Shown: positions 1 through 7,353 of the stretch, piece after piece
How the letters are laid out: every line of letters begins with the position of its first letter
How positions within the stretch are numbered: the first letter of the stretch is position 1
Assembly (NCBI GenBank): GCA_016285215.1
Contig: JAEEQI010000025.1
Location: 1-19,446, forward strand
Length of the DNA stretch: 19,446 nt
Source of the DNA: Bacteroidales bacterium
GTDB lineage: Bacteria > Bacteroidota > Bacteroidia > Bacteroidales > UBA932
Direction of reading: 5' to 3'
The notes under the pieces: generated by a model
What the model was told of the DNA's origin: nothing
Database searches by the model: none
Seen by the model: only the letters and a program-made list of their open reading frames with translations
Made by a program: the position numbers and the translations under genes

Positions 1-2514
1 GGTCCAGTTGCTCTGGAGCTGGTCCGTGTCGGGCATATAATTGGCCAGGGGCGTATGCTTAAGCAGGTAAATCTTGTTGCCCGCTTTCTTGAATTCCGGA
101 GAAATGACCGTTCCGGCATTCACGGTGGTGATACCGAAGGCCACCAGGGTGGGAGGAACGTTCAGGTGCTCGAAGGTGCCGCTCATGGAGTCCTTGCCGC
201 CAATGGAGGGAAGGCCCAGGGCTGCCTGCATCTTGAGGGTACCCAGGAGGGCCGAAAGGGGCTTGCCCCAACTGTGAGGGTCGGAAGTCATCCGCTCGAA
301 GTACTCCTGGTAGGAGAAACGCATCTTGGAATAGTCAGCTCCGGCGCAGGAGACCTTGGTGCAGGCCTCCACCACGGCATAGGCAGCGCTGTGGTAGGGG
401 CTCCACAGAGCCAGGTCCGGGTTGTAACCGAAAGCCATCACGCTGGCGGTATCGGTGTAACCGTCTACCGGCAGTTTCTGCACGGAGACCTGGGTCTCGG
501 TGGCCTGGCGGGCTCCGCCGTAAGGCATCAGAACGGTAGAACGGCCAATGGTGGAGTCGAACATCTCCACCAGGCCCTTCTGGGAAGCCACGTTGGGGCT
601 GCTCATCACGGCCACCAGCTTCTCTTCCAGGCCGGCGCCTTCCGGTTTGCGGATGAAGGGATTCTGATTCTCCACGGTACCCATAGCAGCCTTGGCGTAG
701 TGCTTGGCACCGGCGCTGTCAATGAAGGTGCGGGCAAGGTTGCAGACCTCCTCCCCGTGGAAGAACATTCTCATCCGGCCGGATGCAGTGACATCGGCCA
801 CGTGGGTTACTTCTATATTATCGGCCCCGCAGAGGGCTTCGAACTTCTCTTTATCCTTGGCTTCCACCACCACGGCCATACGCTCCTGAGACTCGGAGAT
901 GGCCAGCTCGGTGGCATTGAGGCCGGCGTACTTGGCGGGAACGCGGTCCAGGTAGATGTCCAGGCCGTCGGCCAGCTCGCCAATGGCAACGCTCACGCCG
1001 CCGGCTCCAAAGTCGTTGGACTTCTTGATGAGGCGGGTCACCTCCGGACGGCGGAACAGGCGCTGGAGCTGACGCTCCTCGGGGGCGTTACCCTTCTGCA
1101 CCTCGCTGCCGCAGCTCTCCAGGGAAGCCTCGGTGTGCTGTTTGGAAGAACCGGTGGCTCCGCCAATGCCGTCACGGCCGGTGCGGCCGCCCAGCAGCAG
1201 AATCACGTCTCCGGGGGCGGGGCTCTCACGGCGTACGTTGGAAGCCTTCACGGCACCCACTACGGCGCCAATTTCCATTCTCTTGGCGGTGTAGCCGGGG
1301 GAATAGACCTCACGCACGTGCGTGGTGGCCAGACCAATCTGGTTGCCGTAGCTGGAATAGCCGTGGGCAGCCTTCTTGGAAATCATACGCTGGGGCAGTT
1401 TGCCGGGGATGGTGGCGCTTACGGGGGCGCAGATATCGCCGGCGCCCGTCACGCGCATAGCCTGGTATACATAGGCACGGCCCGACAGAGGGTCACGGAT
1501 GGCTCCGCCCAGGCAGGTGGCGGCGCCGCCAAAAGGCTCAATTTCCGTAGGATGGTTATGGGTCTCGTTCTTGAACTGGAGCAGCCATTTTTCCGTCTGG
1601 CCGTCCACGTCCACGTTCACGAAGATACTGCAGGCGTTGTTCTCTTCGCTCTGCTCCAGGTCGTCCAGCTTGCCGTTCTTTCTGAGCCAGCGGGCACCAA
1701 TGGTTGCCAGCTCCATAAGGCAGAGGGGCTTTTCGGTACGGCCCAGCTCCTTACGCATCTTGTGGAAGAGGTCCAGGGATTCTTCCAGTTCGGCCTTTAT
1801 GAAGGACTCGTCCACCGTGATCTCCTCCAGCTGCGAAGTGAAGGTGGTGTGGCGGCAGTGGTCGCTCCAATAGGTGTCCAGGATGCGGAGCTCGGTCTCG
1901 GAAGGGTTGCGGCCCTCCCCGCGGAAGTAGTTCACCACCTCGCGGAGGTCGTCCGTATTCATAGCCAGACCGTGGCTCTTGCAGAAGGGGCCAAAGGCTT
2001 CTTCCTTCATATCGATGAAGCCGGTCAGGTCTTCGAGGGGCTTGATGTCTGCCTTCTCGGCCAGGGAGAGGACGCTCAGGTCTTTGCGGCGGCTCTCTAC
2101 CGGATTAATGAAGTAGTGGGCCACGCGGTCCAGCTCTTCGGGGGTAATCTCTTCTCCAAAGACCAGCAGGCGGGCGCTCTTGATCTGGACGTCTGCCTCG
2201 GGGTCAATGAGGTGCACGCAGTCCACGGCCGAAGAGGCACGCTGGTCAAACTGACCGGGCAGATACTCCACGGCCAGGTATTTATTGCCCACGGGGGCGG
2301 TGTCACTTACCTCGTCCGTTACCGTTTCTCCAAAAACGCTGTAGCGGCACTTCTCCAACAGCTCGTCGGAGAAGCCAAAGAGGTCGTACACATTGTAAAG
2401 GCTGAGTGAACGAAGAGACAGCGAGAGGTTCTCGTTGAAATCCTTGAGGAGGCTGGCAGCCTCAACGCGGAAGCCTTCCCGCTTCTCTACAAATATTCTC
2501 CTGGGTCTTTCCAT
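1..2514 (-). CDS. purL: Phosphoribosylformylglycinamidine synthase, large single-chain form (C-terminus cut off by window edge)
   Basis: This enzyme makes formylglycinamidine ribonucleotide from FGAR, glutamine and ATP in de novo purine synthesis in the cytoplasm. About 838 codons are visible, read without a stop from ATG at 2514 to the window edge. Recognisable blocks are DTYWSDHCRHTTF near residue 213, NETHNHPTE near 318 followed by a glycine-rich GGAATCLGGAIRDPL block, and SIGGKDSMSGT near 770. These belong to the N-terminal linker and the paired PurM-like synthetase domains. The large PurL family is usually about 1,230-1,300 residues, so the missing part should be the C-terminal glutaminase domain. 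The gene lies 49 bp downstream of purE on the same strand, after a strong hairpin. No clear ribosome binding site precedes the ATG. A very long open frame on the opposite strand is a codon-bias shadow. Confidence 0.96.
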   Translation of the reverse strand, partial: MERPRRIFVEKREGFRVEAASLLKDFNENLSLSLRSLSLYNVYDLFGFSDELLEKCRYSVFGETVTDEVSDTAPVGNKYLAVEYLPGQFDQRASSAVDCVHLIDPEADVQIKSARLLVFGEEITPEELDRVAHYFINPVESRRKDLSVLSLAEKADIKPLEDLTGFIDMKEEAFGPFCKSHGLAMNTDDLREVVNYFRGEGRNPSETELRILDTYWSDHCRHTTFTSQLEEITVDESFIKAELEESLDLFHKMRKELGRTEKPLCLMELATIGARWLRKNGKLDDLEQSEENNACSIFVNVDVDGQTEKWLLQFKNETHNHPTEIEPFGGAATCLGGAIRDPLSGRAYVYQAMRVTGAGDICAPVSATIPGKLPQRMISKKAAHGYSSYGNQIGLATTHVREVYSPGYTAKRMEIGAVVGAVKASNVRRESPAPGDVILLLGGRTGRDGIGGATGSSKQHTEASLESCGSEVQKGNAPEERQLQRLFRRPEVTRLIKKSNDFGAGGVSVAIGELADGLDIYLDRVPAKYAGLNATELAISESQERMAVVVEAKDKEKFEALCGADNIEVTHVADVTASGRMRMFFHGEEVCNLARTFIDSAGAKHYAKAAMGTVENQNPFIRKPEGAGLEEKLVAVMSSPNVASQKGLVEMFDSTIGRSTVLMPYGGARQATETQVSVQKLPVDGYTDTASVMAFGYNPDLALWSPYHSAAYAVVEACTKVSCAGADYSKMRFSYQEYFERMTSDPHSWGKPLSALLGTLKMQAALGLPSIGGKDSMSGTFEHLNVPPTLVAFGITTVNAGTVISPEFKKAGNKIYLLKHTPLANYMPDTDQLQSNWT

Positions 2515-2527
2515 AAACTAAAAAGCA

Positions 2528-2559
2528 GTGCCCACCAGCGCGGATGCGGTGGTGGGCAC
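2528..2559 (-). terminator. Hairpin between purE and purL: terminator or attenuator
   Basis: On the minus strand a 14-nt arm GTGCCCACCACCGC is followed by a four-base loop ATCC and the complementary arm GCGCTGGTGGGCAC, with one internal mismatch. TGCTTTTTAG comes next, so a short T run lies 3 nt past the stem. The hairpin begins 5 nt after the purE stop codon and ends 13 nt before the purL ATG. Its form fits an intrinsic terminator, but its place inside a two-gene purine cluster also allows partial termination or mRNA processing. No good TAnnTTTG promoter was found between it and purL. Confidence 0.7.
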
Positions 2560-2563
2560 AATT

Positions 2564-3031
2564 CTATATTACTGTATTGAGTACTTTTTCGCTCTGCTGC
2601 TTGCGGAACTCCTCGAGTTTCTGTGCGAGGGTCTGGTCGTGGAGGGCCATAATGGCTACTGCGTAGAGGGCAGCATTCTTGGAACCGTCAATGGCCATTG
2701 TGGCTACAGGGATTCCGGAGGGCATCTGCACTATGGACAGGAGGGAGTCCATTCCCATCAGAGCCTTGGATTTCACCGGCACCCCAATCACGGGGAGCGT
2801 GGTGAGGGCGGCGATGACTCCAGGCAGGTGGGCGGCACCGCCGGCGCCGGCAATCACAATCTCGCAGCCTTTGTCCCGGAGCGAGGTTACATACTCTGCC
2901 AGGGGGCCCGGATTGCGGTGTGCAGAAAGCACTTTTTTCTCGTAGGAAATGCCAAATTCATCGAGGGTGGCCATAGCCGGCGACATTACTTCGTAGTCGC
3001 TGGCACTGCCCATGATAATTGCAACCTTCAT
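2564..3031 (-). CDS. purE: N5-carboxyaminoimidazole ribonucleotide mutase
   Basis: PurE converts N5-CAIR to CAIR in de novo purine synthesis; it normally works as an octamer in the cytoplasm. The 155-residue length is normal for the family. Visible motifs are GSASD at residues 8-12, SAHR at 36-39 with the catalytic histidine H38, GAGGAAHLPG at 62-71, and the block ending SGIPVATM near 105-112. The SAHR-N-P form looks like class I (bacterial, PurK-dependent), although no purK is in the window; the class call is an inference. The start at 3031 gives the canonical MKVAIIMGS N-terminus; an in-frame ATG 33 bp upstream would add a non-conserved stretch. The gene has its own promoter upstream and lies in front of purL. 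Confidence 0.96.
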   Translation of the reverse strand: MKVAIIMGSASDYEVMSPAMATLDEFGISYEKKVLSAHRNPGPLAEYVTSLRDKGCEIVIAGAGGAAHLPGVIAALTTLPVIGVPVKSKALMGMDSLLSIVQMPSGIPVATMAIDGSKNAALYAVAIMALHDQTLAQKLEEFRKQQSEKVLNTVI

Positions 3032-3061
3032 AATAAAGAATACGTCCCAAAAAACAAGTTG

Positions 3062-3093
3062 CAAAGTTATAGCGAATCCTCCATTCTTACAAG
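3062..3093 (-). promoter_or_regulatory. Promoter of purE (Bacteroidota type)
   Basis: On the minus strand TAACTTTG (3069-3062) matches the -7 consensus TAnnTTTG. CTTG (3093-3090) sits exactly 20 nt upstream as a one-mismatch form of the -33 TTTG. The -7 element ends 30 bp before the purE ATG. Confidence 0.65.
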
Positions 3094-3098
3094 AATGG
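3081..3098. promoter_or_regulatory. 18-bp palindrome over the purE -33 element: operator candidate
   Basis: CCATTCTT, AC, AAGAATGG is a perfect inverted repeat with 8-bp arms and a 2-bp centre. It covers the -33 region of the purE promoter and lies in the divergent spacer between purE and the metallopeptidase gene. Such a position suits a dimeric repressor or activator. No regulator for it is encoded nearby, so its binding protein is unknown. Confidence 0.45.
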
Positions 3099-3125
3099 GG
3101 AGAAGAATTTTACCAACATTTTTAT

Positions 3126-3133
3126 TAACTTTG
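3126..3133 (+). promoter_or_regulatory. -7 promoter element of the metallopeptidase gene
   Basis: TAACTTTG matches the Bacteroidota -7 consensus TAnnTTTG and ends 24 bp before the ATG at 3158. No good TTTG is found at the expected 19-21 nt upstream, so the -33 half is weak or absent. Confidence 0.5.
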
Positions 3134-3157
3134 TGGTAACAACTAAAACTGATATCT

Positions 3158-4024
3158 ATGAGATTGGACGGAAGACGTGAAAGCACCCATGTAGAAGACC
3201 GCAGAGGCGCAACCGGTAAGGTTGCCGGCCTGGGTATTGGCGGCATTCTGGTAGTAGCCATCATTACTTTCCTTATGGGAGGCAATCTGGGAGACGTAGT
3301 TCAAAACGTAGTACAGTCCGGCGGCGTACAGCTGGGCCAGACGGTTTCCAACTACGAGCCCACCCCGGAGAACGAGGCCCTGGCCAAATTCTCCCGCCAG
3401 ATCCTGGCCTCTACGGAAGACGTCTGGACCCAGTACTTTGCAGATAACGGCCTGGGCGCATACAAAGCCCCTACCCTGGTGCTCTACACCGGCAGCACCT
3501 CCACCTCCTGCGGACAGGGCCAGGCCGCTATGGGCCCCTTCTACTGTTCGGCCGATGAAAACCTATACATTGACCTTTCCTTCTTCTCCAGTATGCGCCA
3601 GCAGCTGGGGGCCGACGGCGACTTCGCGTACGCGTACGTAATAGCCCACGAGGTAGGTCATCACGTCCAGCACCTGCTGGGCACCCTGGACCAGGCCCAC
3701 CAGAAGATGGCCCGTATGTCCAAGGCCGAAGCCAACAAAATAAGCGTCCGTATAGAGCTACAGGCCGATTTCTACGCCGGAATGTGGGGCCACTACGAGA
3801 GCGCCCTCTTTGGCTCCCTGGAAGACGGAGACCTGGAAGAAGCCATCCGCTGCGCCCAGGTCATTGGAGACGATTACCTCCAGAAGAAAGCCCAGGGCTA
3901 TGCCGTAGAAGAATCCTTCACCCACGGCACCGCCGCCCAGCGTATGCGCTGGCTCAAGAAAGGCCTCAACACCGGAGACATCCGCCAGGGCAATACCTTT
4001 AACCTCTCTGACGACCAATTATAA
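3158..4024 (+). CDS. YpfJ/KPN_02809-family neutral zinc metallopeptidase, membrane anchored
   Basis: This is a 288-residue putative zinc protease of unknown substrate. The N-terminus is short, charged and cytoplasmic, followed by one membrane segment at about residues 22-41; the rest should face the periplasm. The zinc motif HEVGHH is at 164-169 (ligands H164 and H168, catalytic E165), and RIELQAD near 198-204 supplies the likely third ligand E200. The conserved block SCGQGQAAMGPFYC at 117-130 is typical of the family. Length and motif order are normal, so the gene looks intact. It stands alone on the plus strand, divergent from purE and convergent with the permease gene, whose last codons overlap its own by 26 bp. 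The family is widespread but has no firmly established biological role. Confidence 0.93.
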   Translation: MRLDGRRESTHVEDRRGATGKVAGLGIGGILVVAIITFLMGGNLGDVVQNVVQSGGVQLGQTVSNYEPTPENEALAKFSRQILASTEDVWTQYFADNGLGAYKAPTLVLYTGSTSTSCGQGQAAMGPFYCSADENLYIDLSFFSSMRQQLGADGDFAYAYVIAHEVGHHVQHLLGTLDQAHQKMARMSKAEANKISVRIELQADFYAGMWGHYESALFGSLEDGDLEEAIRCAQVIGDDYLQKKAQGYAVEESFTHGTAAQRMRWLKKGLNTGDIRQGNTFNLSDDQL

Positions 4025-5183
4025 TCTTATTCTCCACCAGCATCGCCACCGAAGCCAGAACGTAGTACACTACGGTCTGCAGGGTCATATACCACAGTTC
4101 CGGGGCAATGGCGCTGAGCGAACCCGTATTGCTGAGGGTCATGTAGGCCCGGCACCCGAAGGTGGTGGGAAATACATAGGAAATGACCTTCCAGAAGGGC
4201 GAGAAGTTGGACGCGGGCCAGGTGAAGCCGGTAAGGAACACGGCAATAGGGCTCACGAACAGCAGCAGCACCAGCACCGTCTCGCGCTTGGTGATGGCCG
4301 ATGACCAGGTGAAACTGAACACGATGATATCGGCCACAAAGAAGGCCAGCAGCAGGAGCGTATCCCAGAACGAGGCCTGGATGGGCATGTGGAACAGCCA
4401 GGGAATCAGGATGGCCCCGTAGACCCCCAGGAACATGAAGATGAGGAAGTAGGCGGCTCCCCGGCCCAGGACAATTCGGCCCGCTCCATTGCCGCCCACC
4501 AGTCTGGCAAAGCTGCGCCCTTCTTCACGCAGCGTTCCGGCCAGGGTGGTGGATCCGTAGAACATCACCTGCTGCAAAATCATAAGCAGGCACATGTACA
4601 CGAAGAACATGGTGAAGGAGATGTTGGGGTTGTACAGGCGGGTATCGTCGTACTGGATGGGCTCTATCAGCTGCAGGGCGTCCTGCCCGGTAAAGCCGGA
4701 AGCGGCATACCGCTCGGTCTGGATGGTGTGCACCTCGTCCAGCATAACCAGGTTGGTTCCTATGGTAAGCGCCTTGTAATAGAGGAAAGTGGACATGTCG
4801 GCGTACGTGCTCACCGTGGCCTGCTCCCCGTGAACAATGCGGGTATCAAAGTCTTCGGGGACCAGCACAACGCCATGCACCTTTCCGGCGGCCATCAGGT
4901 CCCGGGCCTCTTGCAGGGAGATGCAGTTGTAGGCCAGTTCGCACTCACGCGTGGCGTCCAGCTTCTGCAGATAGCGGCGGCTGTAGCTTCCCTGCGACAG
5001 GTCCACCACGGCCACGGGCATCTCGTCCACCGAGCCTATGGAGTAAATCCAGTTGTAAAGGGGCGGATACACCAGGCCGGCAAAGCAGAAGATAATCATC
5101 ACGCCGCTGTCATGGAACACTTCCCGCAGCTCATTGATAAAGATTTGCCAGGTTTCACTGAACCATTTGCTAATGTAACTCAT
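3999..5183 (-). CDS. ABC-2 type transporter permease, second of a pair
   Basis: A 394-residue inner-membrane permease of the ABC2_membrane_3 kind. One membrane helix lies near residues 27-48, then a large extracytoplasmic domain at about 50-185 (PVAVVDLSQGSYSRR near 56-70, then GKVHGVVLVPEDFD), then about five helices from 188 to 383. The motif FLTGFTWPASNFSPFW is at 317-332. The domain plan and the VVDL..S.SR..L..LDAT pattern match the upstream permease, so the two are paralogs and probably form a heterodimer. The start at 5183 was chosen because it is 1 nt past the upstream stop and gives a normal N-terminus; an upstream in-frame ATG would overlap the previous gene by about 90 bp. It is the last gene of the exporter operon, and no terminator is visible after it. 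Confidence 0.9.
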   Translation of the reverse strand: MSYISKWFSETWQIFINELREVFHDSGVMIIFCFAGLVYPPLYNWIYSIGSVDEMPVAVVDLSQGSYSRRYLQKLDATRECELAYNCISLQEARDLMAAGKVHGVVLVPEDFDTRIVHGEQATVSTYADMSTFLYYKALTIGTNLVMLDEVHTIQTERYAASGFTGQDALQLIEPIQYDDTRLYNPNISFTMFFVYMCLLMILQQVMFYGSTTLAGTLREEGRSFARLVGGNGAGRIVLGRGAAYFLIFMFLGVYGAILIPWLFHMPIQASFWDTLLLLAFFVADIIVFSFTWSSAITKRETVLVLLLFVSPIAVFLTGFTWPASNFSPFWKVISYVFPTTFGCRAYMTLSNTGSLSAIAPELWYMTLQTVVYYVLASVAMLVENKIIIGRQRG

Positions 5184-5184
5184 A

Positions 5185-6351
5185 TTAGTTCCTGGGATAA
5201 TTCTGATACTTATAGGCGTTGTACAGCCGCTTGTACAGGAAGCAGGGCAGCAGCTGGAATCCCAGCAAGGCAATCAGGTACGGCCACCAGGCGGCGAAAC
5301 CGTTCCCAAAGTAAACGACCTGCGAGTAAATCAAGTAGTAGAAGCGGAGCGGGAAGAGGATGCTGAGTCCCTGAATACCGGCCGGCAGGGCCGATATGGG
5401 CAGGGTGAATCCGGCAAAGGAGAAGCCCAGCACGCTGTACAGGGCGCTCAGGCACACGCCCAGACGCAAGGTGGGCACTACGGATACAATGAACACCGCA
5501 ATGGCCTCATAGGCCAGGATCATGGCCAAAGTGGCCAGGATGAGCCAGCCCACGGACCCGGCGCAAGGGTAATGGAGCGGGCCAAAGAGCAGCAGCTGCA
5601 GGCACGCGCCCAGCACGGTGAAGAGCACGGTGTAAGGTGCCAGCTTTCCCATGATGGCGGTCCAGAGGTCGTCTCCGGTAGCCTCCAGCAGCTGCTTGGA
5701 AGTGCCATACTTGAGCTCGGAGCCCACGGAATAGGCCACCACCAGCGTGACGCACATCCCCAGGATGCCCGCCAGAATCATATTAATAAGGTAATAGGCA
5801 TAATTGGTGGGGGCGTTGCCAATGTAGTGGGCATCCAGGGCAATGGGCTGCAGGCGCCCCATGATTTCGCTTTCCGGGACTCCCTTGGCCCTCAGGACCT
5901 GCCGCTGCACGGCGCCGTTGGTGAGGTTGACCATAAACAGGATATCCTTGTAGGCCAGGGCCCCTCCAATGACCGGATACATTAAGTTCACCTGCACCTG
6001 CATCTTGGGGCAGTGGAAAGCCTGCACCTCCCGGTCAAAATGCTCCGGCACCACCACGTAGCCGTTGATGCGGCCGGTTTCCAGCTCCCGCTGGGCGGAC
6101 GACAGGGAGGCAAACTCCACCACCTGGCCCATCTGGGTGGCGTCCAGCTGCTGGCGGAAGTTGCGGGAAGTGGACGAGTTGTCCAGGTCCACAAGCCCTA
6201 TCCGCAGTTTCTGCGGGAGGCCTTCCTTCATGAAGGTGGTGAAAAACAGCGTGGCGGCCAGCATCACGCCCACCGAGCCCAGGAAGTAGATGGGCCGGTT
6301 GCGCCAGATGCGGATTTCGCGCCGGATAACGTTATAAAGATTCTGTAGCAT
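5185..6351 (-). CDS. ABC-2 type transporter permease, first of a pair
   Basis: A 388-residue inner-membrane protein. One membrane helix spans about residues 21-40, followed by an extracytoplasmic domain at about 45-180 that starts LRIGLVDLDNSSTSRNF, then about five helices between 183 and 373. The motif LGFSFAGFTLPISALP at 308-323 is the usual ABC-2 permease signature region. It resembles the YhhJ/YbhR type, which exports drugs, lipids or other compounds together with an HlyD-like adaptor. Its ATG overlaps the stop of the adaptor gene by one base (TAATG), which suggests translational coupling, and its stop is 1 nt before the next permease. No nucleotide-binding domain is present in this protein or its neighbours. 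The substrate cannot be told. Confidence 0.9.
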   Translation of the reverse strand: MLQNLYNVIRREIRIWRNRPIYFLGSVGVMLAATLFFTTFMKEGLPQKLRIGLVDLDNSSTSRNFRQQLDATQMGQVVEFASLSSAQRELETGRINGYVVVPEHFDREVQAFHCPKMQVQVNLMYPVIGGALAYKDILFMVNLTNGAVQRQVLRAKGVPESEIMGRLQPIALDAHYIGNAPTNYAYYLINMILAGILGMCVTLVVAYSVGSELKYGTSKQLLEATGDDLWTAIMGKLAPYTVLFTVLGACLQLLLFGPLHYPCAGSVGWLILATLAMILAYEAIAVFIVSVVPTLRLGVCLSALYSVLGFSFAGFTLPISALPAGIQGLSILFPLRFYYLIYSQVVYFGNGFAAWWPYLIALLGFQLLPCFLYKRLYNAYKYQNYPRN

Positions 6352-7340
6352 TATTTTTCTTTGGCAATCATAATGGCACTCATGCCGGGACGGAGGCCCT
6401 CCACCGGGGCCAGGGGGCGGCAGCGTACTTCAAAGGTGCGGGTGTCAAATTCGCCCATTTCCTTGGTGGCGCGCCAGGTGGCGTAGGATTCGCGGACGGC
6501 CAGGTAGTAAACCACGGCTTCCACTTCCCGGTTGTCCAGGGCCGGAATCTTCAGGCTCACATGCTGGCCGGACTGAAGGCTGTGCAGGCGGTCTTCCCGG
6601 ATGTTGAAGGTGAACCACATGTCGCTGAGGTCCTGGATGGTCATGATGGGAGAACCCTGTCCCACCAATTCGCCCACTTTGGGGTAACGGGCGGCAATGA
6701 CACCGTCGGACGGAGAGGTGAGGTTGATCTCGTCCAGATAGGCGTTCACCAGTTCCACGGCGGCGTTGGCGCGCTCCACCAGGGCCACGGCGGCATCCTT
6801 GTCTTCCTGACGGGCACCCTTGACGGCCATGTCGTACTGGCTCTTGGCGGCCAGGGCCGTGGCTACGGCCGCCTTGTACTGGGCCTCCACCTCGTCAAAC
6901 TTCTGGTCGGAAACCACTTTCTCGTCGTGCAGGGCCTTGATGCGCTCGTAGGACTTGCGCATCACGTCCTCCCCCACCAGGGCTTTCTGCCAGATTTCGT
7001 ATGCTCCGGTAATCTGCTCCTGCTGGGCGCCATTGTATGCCTTGTTGCGCTGGGCCACGGCGGCGGCCTTGGCGGCGTTGGCCTCGGCTATCTTGGAACG
7101 GATTTCGGGGGAATCGATGACCACCAGGGTATCGCCTTTGTGTACCATCTGCCCTTCCTGGGCGCGGAACGACTCAATACGGCCGGGAACCTTGCCGGAC
7201 ACGCGGTATTCGGTGGCTTCCGCCTCGCCCTGGATGACTTTGTCCTTGGGGCGGGATACCATATAGCCAATGATGGCCACTACCAGGACCAGGCCCACGA
7301 GGCCGGCCACACCTGCAATCAGATTGTAATTCTTTTTCAT
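6351..7340 (-). CDS. HlyD-family periplasmic adaptor (membrane fusion protein)
   Basis: This 329-residue adaptor should bridge the inner-membrane permeases and the TolC-like channel. It has a single N-terminal membrane anchor at about residues 7-29, a lipoyl-like half domain near 43-75 (VSGKVPGRIESFRAQEGQMV), a long alanine-rich coiled-coil hairpin at about 78-210, the second lipoyl half (LTSPSDGVIAARYPKVGELV) near 216-235, and a beta-barrel ending in GLRPGMSAIMI. Domain order and length match the YhiI/EmrA-like family. The start at 7340 gives the basic MKKNY anchor end; an upstream in-frame ATG would read into the tolC-like gene. It lies 13 nt after the tolC-like stop and is coupled to the next permease by a one-base overlap. 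Confidence 0.93.
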   Translation of the reverse strand: MKKNYNLIAGVAGLVGLVLVVAIIGYMVSRPKDKVIQGEAEATEYRVSGKVPGRIESFRAQEGQMVHKGDTLVVIDSPEIRSKIAEANAAKAAAVAQRNKAYNGAQQEQITGAYEIWQKALVGEDVMRKSYERIKALHDEKVVSDQKFDEVEAQYKAAVATALAAKSQYDMAVKGARQEDKDAAVALVERANAAVELVNAYLDEINLTSPSDGVIAARYPKVGELVGQGSPIMTIQDLSDMWFTFNIREDRLHSLQSGQHVSLKIPALDNREVEAVVYYLAVRESYATWRATKEMGEFDTRTFEVRCRPLAPVEGLRPGMSAIMIAKEK

Positions 7341-7353
7341 GATGGGTATTTTC

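Noticed and set aside
55..2409. A 784-codon open frame on the plus strand
   Set aside because: It lies fully antisense to purL, which has clear family motifs. The translated protein is rich in Gly, His, Val and Leu with no domain, as expected from the complement of GC-biased codons.
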